Positions 8,769 through 18,159 of a DNA stretch of 64,000 nt are shown piece by piece (position 1 is the stretch's first letter; every line of letters starts with the position of its first letter). The DNA comes from Chitinophagales bacterium (GTDB taxonomy: Bacteria > Bacteroidota > Bacteroidia > Chitinophagales > Chitinophagaceae). The notes below the pieces were generated by a model that was given only the letters and a program-made list of their open reading frames with translations, did no database searches and had not been told where the DNA came from. The position numbers were made by a program, and so were the translations under genes. The DNA lies in NCBI GenBank assembly GCA_021323755.1, contig JAJPKJ010000065.1:186001-250000 (forward strand), in the 5' to 3' direction.

Positions 8769-10304
8769 ATGCGTATGAAACTAAAAATCTTTTATTGTGT
8801 GGTATTCTTCAATATTTTGCTGGCTGTTTCCTGCTCGAAGAATTATTTGAATGTACCCACGACCTCGCCTCAGCCATCCAATGACCCTAATGCTGCACTG
8901 GACTATGTTACAGCAGCTTATAGCAGTCTGATCTATATCGATCCGGGCGGTGGCTGGAATTATGATACTCACGGTGTGAGTTTTGTAGCTGCCACAAATA
9001 TCATGTCTGATGATGCAGATAAAGGAAGCTATGTAGCAGATCAGCCGGGAATCGCTGACCTGGATAATTTTACGACTACGGCAAGCAATTCATTTGCTGC
9101 CGCTTTGTGGAATGGTCATTATGCGGCCATTGCCAGAACAAATAATGCCATCGGGGCACTGGCTACGGCAACCAATCTATCAACTTCTATCGTAACAACA
9201 AGAACGGCAGAGATGAAATTCCTCAGGGCTTATTATTATTTTAATTTGGTACGATTTTTTGGAGGAGTACCTATAGTATTATATGTTCCAACGAACCCTA
9301 GGGCAGCCGTTCAGGACACAACACTGGTAACAAGAGCATCAGCGAGTGATGTCTATTCGAAAGTAATTATTCCCGACCTGACCTTTGCGATAAGCAATCT
9401 ACCCCCAAAAGGGCAAACAGATGTTGGTAGAATTACGCAGGGTGCGGCTCAAACCTTATTGGCCAAAGTGTATATGTATTTGAACAATTGGCAGCAGGTA
9501 GCTAATCTGACTCAGTCAGTTATCAGTTCAGGTTTGTATAGCCTGGCTCCGGATTATTCTACACTTTGGAGACAGGTTGGAGATAATAATAGTGAATCTA
9601 TTTTTGAGATCGAAACAGGTTCATTGGGAGGCCAGGATGCAGGTATTCCGCTTTATGCAGAAATGCAGGGACCGCGCAATAATGGTGGCAATTGGGATAA
9701 TCCCAGTTTTCCAGACCCCACGGGGGATCATGGATGGGGATTTTGTACCCCGACCGCCAGCCTTGTCAATGCCTATGAACCCGGAGATCTGCGAAAAAAT
9801 GCAACGATTATATTCTGTAATCTTCAATCTCCAAATGGAAATGCAGATACGCTTTGGGATGGTTATATAATTCCTGTTGGTACTCAAAGCGCAACTTATA
9901 ATTATAAAGCATATCACAGCGAAAAGGAGGAAACATTTTATAATAATCGCGACAGAGAGATCAAAAATGTCCATATTCTGCGCTATGCGGAGGTGTTGTT
10001 GATGAATGCGGAAGCTGCCACGCAAAACGGTGGCGATGCAGTCACTCCGCTGAATATGGTCCGGGCAAGGGCTGGTTTACCGCCGCTTTCGACGGTTGAT
10101 CAAAATGCGGTGTGGACTGAACGCAGGGTAGAGTTGGCGATGGAACATGATCGTTTCTTTGACCTAGTGCGTCAAGGCAGGGCCGCAGCAGTAATGCAGG
10201 CAAGTGGTAAGAGTTTTATAGCGGGGAAAAATGAATTGTTGCCGATACCAGCTGCCCAGATAGAGCTCAGCGGAGGTAGGCTATCGCAGAATCCGGGTTA
10301 TTAA
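8769..10304 (+). CDS. SusD/RagB-family glycan-binding lipoprotein
   Basis: A 511-residue outer-membrane surface lipoprotein. The signal sequence ends in a lipobox (LLAVSC, Cys near residue 22) followed by SKNYLNVP, the common SusD start. The TPR-like helices include TAEMKFLRAYYYFNLVRFFG, and the C-terminal SusD domain has RYAEVLLMNAEA and ERRVELAMEHDRFFDLVRQG, all standard landmarks. It binds polysaccharide and caps the SusC barrel. ATGs at 8769 and 8775 are both possible starts. It is separated from susC by 12 bases, so co-translation is likely. Confidence 0.95.
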   Translation: MRMKLKIFYCVVFFNILLAVSCSKNYLNVPTTSPQPSNDPNAALDYVTAAYSSLIYIDPGGGWNYDTHGVSFVAATNIMSDDADKGSYVADQPGIADLDNFTTTASNSFAAALWNGHYAAIARTNNAIGALATATNLSTSIVTTRTAEMKFLRAYYYFNLVRFFGGVPIVLYVPTNPRAAVQDTTLVTRASASDVYSKVIIPDLTFAISNLPPKGQTDVGRITQGAAQTLLAKVYMYLNNWQQVANLTQSVISSGLYSLAPDYSTLWRQVGDNNSESIFEIETGSLGGQDAGIPLYAEMQGPRNNGGNWDNPSFPDPTGDHGWGFCTPTASLVNAYEPGDLRKNATIIFCNLQSPNGNADTLWDGYIIPVGTQSATYNYKAYHSEKEETFYNNRDREIKNVHILRYAEVLLMNAEAATQNGGDAVTPLNMVRARAGLPPLSTVDQNAVWTERRVELAMEHDRFFDLVRQGRAAAVMQASGKSFIAGKNELLPIPAAQIELSGGRLSQNPGY

Positions 10305-10396
10305 CAAAATTTTAAGTACACATTCCCAATAAATGGAAGCAAAGCGCATTTTGCTGAAGTTTCTAGGAATATTTTTTTAAATTTCAAATAAAGTTT

Positions 10397-11323
10397 ATGC
10401 AAAGAACAAACATTAAATTAAAATCTGTAGCCATCATTACCATTGGATTGATCGCTACCCTGGCAATTCAGTCCTGCAGCAAAAGTTCGAGTGGAGGTGG
10501 AGGCGGAGGCACTCCAAGTAATAAAGTCTCAGACTCTGTAGAAGCCGCTCACCTGGTCGCTTATTTCCCTTTCGATGGTAATTCCAACGAGAAGATAAGT
10601 GGAACCGCCGCTGTCTCTAGTTCAGCTGTTTCGTACACAACTGGTATCAGAGGACAAGCGTATCAAGGAGCTGCCAATGCTTATGATACCCTTCCCCTTA
10701 ATTCAACTGGAATTACAAATTTTAGCGGATTACAAAGCTATTCTTTATCATTCTGGTTCAAGGTTAGTGCCCAGCAACCAAGTGGAAATCCGGGTGGTAT
10801 TTTCTTCTTAGAAGGAACTAACACACAAAATGAGTTGATCTATGAAATGGAAAGTTATGCACCTGTATCAGGTGATTCTTTGCAATTGCATCATGGCTTT
10901 ACAAATCTTGGGTCTCCGGGATGGCAGGGTTTTACCATGGCGGCATTTGATACATCAGCTACCGCTATCGGAAACTGGCAGCATGTGGTAACTACTTATG
11001 ATGGCAGCACGTCTACCTATACCATTTATTTCAATGGTATCTCTGTGCAGAATCAATCAGCATGGGGCTGGCAAAATCCGAATATTTTGTATCAACAATC
11101 AGACATAACTGGTCCAAAACAAGGCAACCTCAGCTTTGCTTCAGATCCTCCAAAAACAATCCTGATTGGTACATGGCCGCTTGGACTTTATGGAGTAAGC
11201 CCGACAACCCTTGGTGGAAACGGATGTTTCCTGGGACAATTGGATGAATTGAGGGTTTTCAATATTGCACTCAGTCAACAAGACGTTGCAAATTTGTATA
11301 CTTACGGAAAGGCTGGAAAATAA
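10397..11323 (+). CDS. LamG-domain surface lipoprotein, probable glycan-binding protein
   Basis: A 308-residue lipoprotein. The signal peptide ends at IQSC (lipobox Cys near residue 27), followed by a Ser/Gly linker SSSGGGGGGTP that probably exposes the protein at the cell surface. The remainder is a concanavalin-like LamG/Laminin-G_3 fold starting at HLVAYFPFDGNSNEK, with the landmarks YSLSFWFKV, WQHVVTTYDGS and GQLDELRVFNIALS. No catalytic residues are evident. Its position right after susD is that of a surface glycan-binding protein. A long inverted repeat follows it and may reduce read-through into the enzymes. Confidence 0.88.
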   Translation: MQRTNIKLKSVAIITIGLIATLAIQSCSKSSSGGGGGGTPSNKVSDSVEAAHLVAYFPFDGNSNEKISGTAAVSSSAVSYTTGIRGQAYQGAANAYDTLPLNSTGITNFSGLQSYSLSFWFKVSAQQPSGNPGGIFFLEGTNTQNELIYEMESYAPVSGDSLQLHHGFTNLGSPGWQGFTMAAFDTSATAIGNWQHVVTTYDGSTSTYTIYFNGISVQNQSAWGWQNPNILYQQSDITGPKQGNLSFASDPPKTILIGTWPLGLYGVSPTTLGGNGCFLGQLDELRVFNIALSQQDVANLYTYGKAGK

Positions 11324-11379
11324 TATAGTATTATTTTTCAATTCCGAACAAGGCGACAAATAAACCATTTTTAAAAACC

Positions 11380-11433
11380 GGACGGAGAAAAAAGGTAATT
11401 TATCCATGATAAGTATCTCTTTTTTCTCCGTCC
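11380..11433. terminator. 15-bp perfect inverted repeat between LamG and glucoamylase-like genes
   Basis: GGACGGAGAAAAAAG (11380-11394) is perfectly complementary to CTTTTTTCTCCGTCC (11419-11433), with a 24-base loop. The hairpin sits 57 bases after the LamG stop and about 120 bases before the next start. The T-run is inside the arm and only a weak T-rich stretch follows, so it may be a partial terminator, an RNA processing site or an mRNA-stabilising end. Confidence 0.6.
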
Positions 11434-11552
11434 ATATTTTGGTTAGTATAAATGGGTTCGGTGTTCTATACTCGTTTCATCGATATTTATAATCAGTTCT
11501 CTTGGATCCAAAAAATGAATCGCATTTTATCTAACCAAAATTTTTGATCATA

Positions 11553-13220
11553 GTGAAAACGACAAATTTCCTTTTATCCGCATTGATCCTGATTTGTGCA
11601 TGTAAGAAACAGGATGCTCATACTGGTCCGGCTGCCGGTTCCTTCACTTTGACCAATGCCACCATTAATAACACGGTGTATACGAATACACCCGTTTATT
11701 TTGTCGATTCCACCCCGGTTATCCGATTCAGTTTTTCTGCTCCCTTGGATAGCTCTTCTGTATCCACGACCAATGTTATTTTTTATGGTAGTGGAACGAT
11801 GGTACCCAGTAATTTTTCATTTGCAAACAATGACTCCGTACTGATCATAAACCCCATCAGTCCATTAAAAGCGCTGACAAATTATTCAGTAATCCTTACC
11901 GTCAACCTCAAATCAAAATCGCAAATCACGCTAAAAAATAGTAGTTCAGTCATTTTTTATACCGGCCTTGATTCATCGGATAAGTTTCCGCAGATCTCCG
12001 ATTCGGCGCTCCTCACTTTAGTGGAGCGACAAACATTCAATTATTTCTGGACTTTTGGACACCCCGTCTCTGGTCTGTCCAGAGAAAGGACTTCATCAGG
12101 TGATGTTGTTACTACCGGCGGTAGCGGATTTGGCATTATGTCCATGCTTGCAGCCGTACAAAGGAATTTTATCACCAGGTCACAGGCGCTCTCCAGAATA
12201 GACACAATCGTAAATTTCTTAAGCACCAAAGTTAGTCGCTATCATGGTGCATTTCCGCACTGGATCAACGGTTCAACAGGGGCAACGGTCCCATTCAGCC
12301 CGCAGGATAATGGCGGCGATATTGTGGAAACATCATACATGATGCAAGGCTTACTTTGCGCACGACAATTTTTTAATAGTACCACGGACGCCAATGAGAT
12401 CAATCTGCGAAGCACGATCAATAGTTTATATGATAGTGTGCAATGGAACTGGTACCGCAAAAGCGGGCAGAATGTTTTGTATTGGAACTGGAGTCCTGAT
12501 CAGGGTTTTGTAATTAATGTACAGGTAGGTGGCTGGTGTGAGGCATTGATCACTTATGTGCTTGCAGCCTCTTCCCCGATCGATTCAAATGCGATCCCAA
12601 AAATTGTTTATGATAATGGCTGGTCGCATAATGGCGGAATGAAAAACGGAAAATCTTTTCTGGGAATTCAATTGCCACTCGGACCCGATTATGGTGGGCC
12701 CCTATTCTTCGCCCATTATTCTTTTCTTGGAATCAACCCCAATAATCTTTCTGATGCATATGCAAATTACTGGACCCAGGATACTGCACATGCACGCATC
12801 AATTATTTATACTGTGTAAATAATCCGCATAATTATTATGGCTATAGCAATCTCTGTTGGGGACTTACCGCAAGCGATATTCCGAACGGGTATGATGCCA
12901 GTTCTCCGACCAATGATTTGGGGGTGATCGCCCCTACTGCCTCAATCTCTTCTTTGCCTTACACACCAACCGAATCAATGAACGCGCTGAGATTTTTTTA
13001 CTACAAACTGGGGGATAAGATTTGGGGACAATATGGTTTTATTGATGCGTTCAACTTAACCAATATCTGGTTTGATTCGGATTGTTTGGCCATTGATCAG
13101 GGACCGGAAATGGTGATGATAGAAAATTATCGCAGCGGCTTGTTGTGGAATTTGTTTATGAGTTGCCCGGAGATAAAAACAGGTATGACCAAACTTGGGT
13201 TTACCAGCCCGAATCTGTAA
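11553..13220 (+). CDS. Glucoamylase-like (PF10091, GH144-type) lipoprotein with N-terminal Ig-like domain
   Basis: A 555-residue lipoprotein. The signal peptide ends at LICAC, an SbsA/Big_5-type Ig-like domain covers roughly residues 30-145, and an (alpha/alpha)6 glycoamylase domain follows from LTLVERQTFNYFW to the end. Conserved landmarks are TTGGSGFGIM, HGAFPHWING, DNGGDIVETSYMMQGLL and DQGPEMVMIENYRSGL. This family includes GH144 endo-beta-1,2-glucanase of Chitinophaga pinensis, so the old name glucoamylase is probably misleading. GTG at 11553 gives a good signal peptide; TTG at 11544 is the alternative. It is paralogous to the next gene. Confidence 0.85.
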   Translation: MKTTNFLLSALILICACKKQDAHTGPAAGSFTLTNATINNTVYTNTPVYFVDSTPVIRFSFSAPLDSSSVSTTNVIFYGSGTMVPSNFSFANNDSVLIINPISPLKALTNYSVILTVNLKSKSQITLKNSSSVIFYTGLDSSDKFPQISDSALLTLVERQTFNYFWTFGHPVSGLSRERTSSGDVVTTGGSGFGIMSMLAAVQRNFITRSQALSRIDTIVNFLSTKVSRYHGAFPHWINGSTGATVPFSPQDNGGDIVETSYMMQGLLCARQFFNSTTDANEINLRSTINSLYDSVQWNWYRKSGQNVLYWNWSPDQGFVINVQVGGWCEALITYVLAASSPIDSNAIPKIVYDNGWSHNGGMKNGKSFLGIQLPLGPDYGGPLFFAHYSFLGINPNNLSDAYANYWTQDTAHARINYLYCVNNPHNYYGYSNLCWGLTASDIPNGYDASSPTNDLGVIAPTASISSLPYTPTESMNALRFFYYKLGDKIWGQYGFIDAFNLTNIWFDSDCLAIDQGPEMVMIENYRSGLLWNLFMSCPEIKTGMTKLGFTSPNL

Positions 13221-13296
13221 TCCATAATATCGGCGATTTGAACATTTTTAATACAAAAGTTTACATAAATTGTAAGCCGTAAATTTTCATTTGCTA

Positions 13297-14709
13297 ATGA
13301 TACGCTTGCATCAAAAAAAAATGCTTCTTTTTGTATTAATCATTATTAATTCTTCCTTTTTTCTTGCTGCGCAAAATGCCAACGTAAAATTCACCAAACA
13401 AAAAATCAGCGATAAGGCATTACTCGATTTAACTGAAAAACAAAGCTTCAATTATTTTTGGGATGGTGCTGAACCCAATAGCGGTATGGCTCCCGAAAGA
13501 ATTCATCTTGATAATGTTTATCCTGATAACGATCGCAACATAATAGCGACGGGGGGAAGCGGTTTTGGGTGTATGGCCATATTAGCCGGAATAAAACGAG
13601 GATATATTACACGACAACAAGGATTAAGCCGCTTTGAAAAGATCATTTCCTTTTTAGAAAAAGCCGATCGCTTTCACGGCGCATGGTCACACTGGATCAA
13701 TGATGAAACCGGGCATGTAAAACCATTCGGCAGAGAAGATGATGGCGGCGATCTCGTAGAAACCTGCTATTTGCTTCAGGGTCTATTATGTGTCCGCGAA
13801 TATTTTAAACCCGGCAATGAGGAAGAAAAAAAATTGGCTGCACGCATTGATAAAATGTGGCGTGAAGTGGATTTTAACTGGTATCGCCATGGTGGTCAAA
13901 ATGTGTTGTTCTGGCATTGGAGCCCCGATTATGCATGGATAAAAAACTTCCCTGTTCATGGTTATAATGAATGTTTGATATTGTATGTCATGGCTGCCGC
14001 ATCGCCAACAAGCGATATTCCAAAAGAAGTTTATACCCAGGGGTGGGCCCAAAACGGATCGATTGATAAGACCAGTATTTATAATAATGATACACTCCAT
14101 TTACACATGCAAGGTGACCCACCACATGGCGGTCCGTTGTTCTGGGCACATTATTCTTATCTCGGTTTAGATCCCCATGGATTAAAAGATCAGTATGCTA
14201 ACTACTGGAAAGAAGACAGCACCCAAGCAATAATAAATTACAAGTGGTGTGTCAATAATCCCAAACATTTTATAGGATATGGCAAGGATAACTGGGGACT
14301 GACAGCAAGTTATTCGGTAGATGGTTATGCTGCACATGCGCCCGACATGCAAAACGATCTGGGTGTGATCTCGCCAACCGCCGCAATTTCTTCCTTCCCC
14401 TATACGCCTCAACAATCAATGGCTGCAATGAAGAACTGGTACCATAATATGGGCGATAAACTTTGGGGTAAATATGGTTTTTGCGATGCCTTCAGCCAAA
14501 CAGCAAACTGGTATCTGCCGCGGTATTTGGCCATTGACCAGGGACCCGAAGTGGTGATGATAGAAAATTATCGCAGCGGGATGTTTTGGAAATTATTCAT
14601 GACCTGCTCCGAAGTGCAGACCGGTTTAAAAAAATTAGGATTTAAAAGTCCCTGGCTGAGTAATAAGATCGTCATCCAAAAAAAAAGCTATCATCATAAA
14701 ACAAAATAA
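13297..14709 (+). CDS. Glucoamylase-like (PF10091, GH144-type) glycoside hydrolase
   Basis: A 470-residue exported enzyme whose signal peptide ends at FFLAAQ, with no lipobox and no Ig domain. The catalytic (alpha/alpha)6 domain starts at LLDLTEKQSFNYFW and shares the landmarks ATGGSGFGCM, HGAWSHWIND, DDGGDLVETCYLLQGLL and DQGPEVVMIENYRSGM with its upstream neighbour. The lack of a lipobox suggests a periplasmic enzyme that finishes what the surface lipoprotein begins. Members of the family act on beta-1,2-glucan, but substrate is inferred here. ATG at 13297 is chosen over TTG 13291; ATG 13327 is a less likely third option. The following PhyH gene begins 5 bases after the stop. Confidence 0.85.
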   Translation: MIRLHQKKMLLFVLIIINSSFFLAAQNANVKFTKQKISDKALLDLTEKQSFNYFWDGAEPNSGMAPERIHLDNVYPDNDRNIIATGGSGFGCMAILAGIKRGYITRQQGLSRFEKIISFLEKADRFHGAWSHWINDETGHVKPFGREDDGGDLVETCYLLQGLLCVREYFKPGNEEEKKLAARIDKMWREVDFNWYRHGGQNVLFWHWSPDYAWIKNFPVHGYNECLILYVMAAASPTSDIPKEVYTQGWAQNGSIDKTSIYNNDTLHLHMQGDPPHGGPLFWAHYSYLGLDPHGLKDQYANYWKEDSTQAIINYKWCVNNPKHFIGYGKDNWGLTASYSVDGYAAHAPDMQNDLGVISPTAAISSFPYTPQQSMAAMKNWYHNMGDKLWGKYGFCDAFSQTANWYLPRYLAIDQGPEVVMIENYRSGMFWKLFMTCSEVQTGLKKLGFKSPWLSNKIVIQKKSYHHKTK

Positions 14710-14714
14710 ATATC

Positions 14715-15542
14715 ATGTCAACCTTTCAATTAACACCACAACAAATTGCAGATTATCATCGTGACGGATATTTGATCGTAAGCAATTTTTTAAATGATGA
14801 AGAAGTAAAAAAATTATACAATATCGCTATTGAAGATGATGTGATGCGAAAACATTCTTTTGATCTTAACGATCAGACTGGCAAAAAAACAAAACTGGCT
14901 TTGTGGTACACGCCTGGCAATGATGCGTATGGATTACTTACAAAAAGCAATCGTGTCATTGATTCGGTGAATAAGTTATTAGAGGGAAATGGTGCTGTTT
15001 GCCATTTCCACAGCAAGCTCATGCAAAAAGAACCAAGAGTTGGAGGGGCATGGGAATGGCACCAGGATTATGGTTACTGGTACAAGAACGAATTTCTGTT
15101 TCCTGAACAAATGATGTCGGTAATGATCGCCATCACCAAGGCAAATAAACAAAATGGCTGTCTGCAGGTAATAAAAGGAACGCATAAAATGGGAAGGATC
15201 GAGCATGGATTTGCCGGTGAACAAGTGGGCGCTTCCCAGCATTATGTTGACCTCGCGTTAAAGACCCAGGAGTTGATTTATGTAGAATTGAATGCTGGCG
15301 ATGCCTTATTTTTTCATAGCAATCTATTGCATCGTTCCGAAGCCAATCTATCTGAAACATCCCGATGGTCAATCATCTCTTGCTATAATCGAAGTTCCAA
15401 TGTGCCCTATAACGAACCGTCAAACTCCAGTATCATTCCGATAAAAGCAGTTCCGGACGAGGCCTTGCTCGAATGGGAGACAAGTGGACTGGCAGAAACA
15501 TCCAATTTTTTGGAAAAGGAAAAAGACGAAGCCTTGAAGTAA
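14715..15542 (+). CDS. Phytanoyl-CoA dioxygenase (PhyH) family protein
   Basis: A 275-residue non-haem Fe(II)/2-oxoglutarate-dependent oxygenase fold with no signal peptide, so cytoplasmic. The N-terminus TPQQIADYHRDGYLIVSNFL is typical of PhyH. The metal triad is visible as HQD in WEWHQDYGYWY and the distal His in LFFHSNLLHRSEAN, with an Arg a few residues on that could hold 2-oxoglutarate. The substrate is unknown. It begins 5 bases after a GH144-type gene and precedes the GH43 gene, so it is co-transcribed with the polysaccharide locus, which is unexpected for a hydroxylase. Confidence 0.88.
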   Translation: MSTFQLTPQQIADYHRDGYLIVSNFLNDEEVKKLYNIAIEDDVMRKHSFDLNDQTGKKTKLALWYTPGNDAYGLLTKSNRVIDSVNKLLEGNGAVCHFHSKLMQKEPRVGGAWEWHQDYGYWYKNEFLFPEQMMSVMIAITKANKQNGCLQVIKGTHKMGRIEHGFAGEQVGASQHYVDLALKTQELIYVELNAGDALFFHSNLLHRSEANLSETSRWSIISCYNRSSNVPYNEPSNSSIIPIKAVPDEALLEWETSGLAETSNFLEKEKDEALK

Positions 15543-15572
15543 AGGGAAAACCGATATAGGCAAAACCAAAAT

Positions 15573-15596
15573 GGAGGATTGTTTTTTCCTCCTTTT
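15573..15596 (+). terminator. Weak hairpin with T-run between PhyH and GH43 genes
   Basis: GGAGGA (15573-15578) pairs with TCCTCC (15587-15592) across a T-rich 8-base loop and is followed by TTTT. With a 6-bp stem it would be at most an attenuator that lowers expression of the downstream genes. Confidence 0.4.
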
Positions 15597-15607
15597 AATA
15601 AATCATA

Positions 15608-17407
15608 ATGATACCAGCTTTAGTAACCCCGGTTAAGCATCGCCCCCTCTTGGACAAGATCCTTTTATTTGCCGCGGTGTCATTATGCTGCTGTTTGTCA
15701 TCAATAAAAACAAAAGCCCAACAAAAAACATATTGCAATCCCGTCAACATAGATTATGGATATACGCCAATCCCGGATTTTTCTGAATGGGGAAGGCATC
15801 GCGCTACTGCTGACCCGGTGATTGTGTTATACAAAGGGGATTATTATTTATTCTCCACCAATCAATGGGGTTATTGGTGGAGCAGTGATATGCTGAACTG
15901 GAAATTCATTGCAAAGAAATTTCTTCGTCCATGGAATAAGGGTTACGATGAACTCTGTGCGCCGGCAGTGGGAATAATCGGGGACACCATGATCGTTTTC
16001 GGTTCAACTTACACCAAGAATTTTACGTTGTGGATGAGTACAAATCCAAAAGCAAACGAATGGAAGCCACTTGTTGATTCTTTTGAAATTGGAGGGTGGG
16101 ACCCGGCATTTTTTACAGATGATGATGGAAAATTGTACATGTATAACGGAAGCAGCAATCGTTTCCCGACCTATGGCATTGAATTGGATCGAAAAACTTT
16201 TAAACCCGTAGGAACGCGGCAGGAAATTTATATGCTCGAGGACTGGCGTTATGGCTGGCAGCGTTTTGGCGAAAACATGGACAATACTTTTCTTGATCCG
16301 TTCATAGAAGGAAGCTGGATGACAAAATACAACGGGAAATATTATTATCAATATGGTGCGCCCGGAACGGAGATGAGCGGGTATGCAGATGGCGTGATCG
16401 TCGGCAACCATCCGCTGGGAAATGATTTTACTCCCCAATCAGACCCTTTATCATTTAAGCTTGGTGGTTTTGCACGAGGCGCGGGGCACGGATCAACTTT
16501 CCAGGACAAATGGAAAAATTACTGGCATATCAGCACGATGGTAATCGCCGTGAAAAATACTTTTGAAAGAAGGATCGGCATATGGCCTGCAGGTTTTGAT
16601 AAAGATGATGTAATGTGGTGCAATACTGCATTTGGCGATTATCCCCATTATCTGCCATCCACGTCTAAGAATGAATACGGAAGCGGATTTTCCAATTGGT
16701 ATTTGTTGAATTACAACAAACCGGTTTTGGTTTCGTCTACCCATGACAGTTATCCTGCAAATAATGCAGTCGATGAAAATATAAAAACCTATTGGAGCGC
16801 TGCCACCGGAAAAAAAGGAGAATGGATCCAAACGGATCTGGGAAATATTTCAACTGTTAAGGCGATTCAAATCAATTATGCCGACCAGGATGTAGACAGC
16901 GACCGCCTTGGCAAATTCAACAACCAATTTCATCAATACATTCTATATTCTTCAGTAGATGGAAATAAATGGGATCTGCTTGTTGACAAAAGCAATAATA
17001 AAACCGATATGCCGCACGATTATGTGGAATTGCAAAAGCCCATTCAGGCAAGGTTCATCAAGCTTGAAAATATTCATATGCCAACCGGAAGATTTGCCAT
17101 CAGCGGATTTCGCGTATTCGGCAACGGCAATGGGCCAAAACCGGATTCAGTAAAACAATTCATCGTGTTGAGAACGGAAAAAGATAAACGCAGTGCATTG
17201 ATAAAATGGCAACCGGTTAGTAATGCATACGCTTACAATATTTATTATGGCATTGCTCCGGATAAATTATATAATTGCATTATGGTATATAACGAGAATA
17301 CTTATTGGTTCAAAGCAATGGATAATCAAAAACGATACTATTTTTCTATTGAAGCGATCAATGAAAACGGAGTTTCACCGAAAACACATCCAATAATGGT
17401 TGAATAA
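15608..17407 (+). CDS. Family 43-type glycoside hydrolase with discoidin (F5/8 type C) domain
   Basis: A 599-residue exported protein with a long N-region signal peptide (KILLFAAVSLCCCLSSIKTKAQ). The five-blade propeller covers about residues 45-355. The expected acidic residues are visible: Asp in ATADPVIV, Asp in GGWDPAFFTDD and Glu in DPFIEGSWMTKY. A discoidin/CBM32-like domain (about 375-500, NAVDENIKTYWSA, QTDLGN) and a short Fn3-like C-terminus follow. GH43 enzymes usually release arabinose, xylose or galactose side chains; which one is not decidable here. It lies in the middle of the locus, upstream of the esterase and GH3 genes. Confidence 0.85.
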   Translation: MIPALVTPVKHRPLLDKILLFAAVSLCCCLSSIKTKAQQKTYCNPVNIDYGYTPIPDFSEWGRHRATADPVIVLYKGDYYLFSTNQWGYWWSSDMLNWKFIAKKFLRPWNKGYDELCAPAVGIIGDTMIVFGSTYTKNFTLWMSTNPKANEWKPLVDSFEIGGWDPAFFTDDDGKLYMYNGSSNRFPTYGIELDRKTFKPVGTRQEIYMLEDWRYGWQRFGENMDNTFLDPFIEGSWMTKYNGKYYYQYGAPGTEMSGYADGVIVGNHPLGNDFTPQSDPLSFKLGGFARGAGHGSTFQDKWKNYWHISTMVIAVKNTFERRIGIWPAGFDKDDVMWCNTAFGDYPHYLPSTSKNEYGSGFSNWYLLNYNKPVLVSSTHDSYPANNAVDENIKTYWSAATGKKGEWIQTDLGNISTVKAIQINYADQDVDSDRLGKFNNQFHQYILYSSVDGNKWDLLVDKSNNKTDMPHDYVELQKPIQARFIKLENIHMPTGRFAISGFRVFGNGNGPKPDSVKQFIVLRTEKDKRSALIKWQPVSNAYAYNIYYGIAPDKLYNCIMVYNENTYWFKAMDNQKRYYFSIEAINENGVSPKTHPIMVE

Positions 17408-17425
17408 TTCTTTCAAAAGCAAAAC

Positions 17426-18097
17426 ATGAGAAGCTTTTTTTTTAAAATATCTGTTGCTCTTTTTTTTGTTGTCTGCCTGAATCTTGCAAATGCGCAGCAA
17501 CATGCTCCATTTTACAACGATATCCAGGATTTTAAAAGGCAGGACAGCATTTATCCGCCGCCGAAAGAGGCCATTTTATTTGTCGGCAGTTCCTCCTTTA
17601 CCAAATGGAAGGATGTGCAGGATTACTTTCCAAAATACAAGATCATCAATCGTGGATTTGGCGGCTCATCTTTACCCGATGTCATTCGTTATGCAAACGA
17701 CATCATCATTGCCTATCATCCAAAGCAAGTGGTGATTTATTGTGGCGATAACGATTTTGCATCGAGCAATACGGTCACGGAAGATACGGTGGTCGAAAGA
17801 TTTAAGAAATTATTCTGGATCATAAGAAATGGTTTGCCAGATGCAGGCATTGCTTTTGTTTCCGTTAAGCCAAGTCCGTCAAGGGCGAGGTTTTTGCAAA
17901 AAGAAGAAGTGGCCAATAAAAACATTAAAACGTTCTTAGCATCACAAAAAAATACAGCATTCATTGATGTGTATCATTTGATGCTTGGCGATAATGGAAA
18001 ACCTATCCCATCCATATTTTTATCCGACAGTTTGCATATGAACGCAAGCGGATATGCGATATGGAAAAAGGCAATTGAACCTTATCTGGAGAAATAA
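17426..18097 (+). CDS. SGNH/GDSL-family hydrolase (probable carbohydrate esterase)
   Basis: A 223-residue exported protein (signal peptide to NLANAQ). The SGNH blocks are in order: Ser in LFVGSSSFTKW, Gly in NRGFGGSSLPDV, Asn in YCGDNDFAS, and DSLHMNASGY holding the catalytic Asp and His. Such proteins in polysaccharide loci commonly remove acetyl groups. The start is 19 bases after the GH43 stop, so it belongs to the same transcript. Lipase-type activity cannot be excluded. Confidence 0.9.
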   Translation: MRSFFFKISVALFFVVCLNLANAQQHAPFYNDIQDFKRQDSIYPPPKEAILFVGSSSFTKWKDVQDYFPKYKIINRGFGGSSLPDVIRYANDIIIAYHPKQVVIYCGDNDFASSNTVTEDTVVERFKKLFWIIRNGLPDAGIAFVSVKPSPSRARFLQKEEVANKNIKTFLASQKNTAFIDVYHLMLGDNGKPIPSIFLSDSLHMNASGYAIWKKAIEPYLEK

Positions 18098-18159
18098 TGC
18101 GGATAATCAACAGGAATGCGAACATGTAATCAGAAAATCAAAACTAAAAATAAAGCCAA

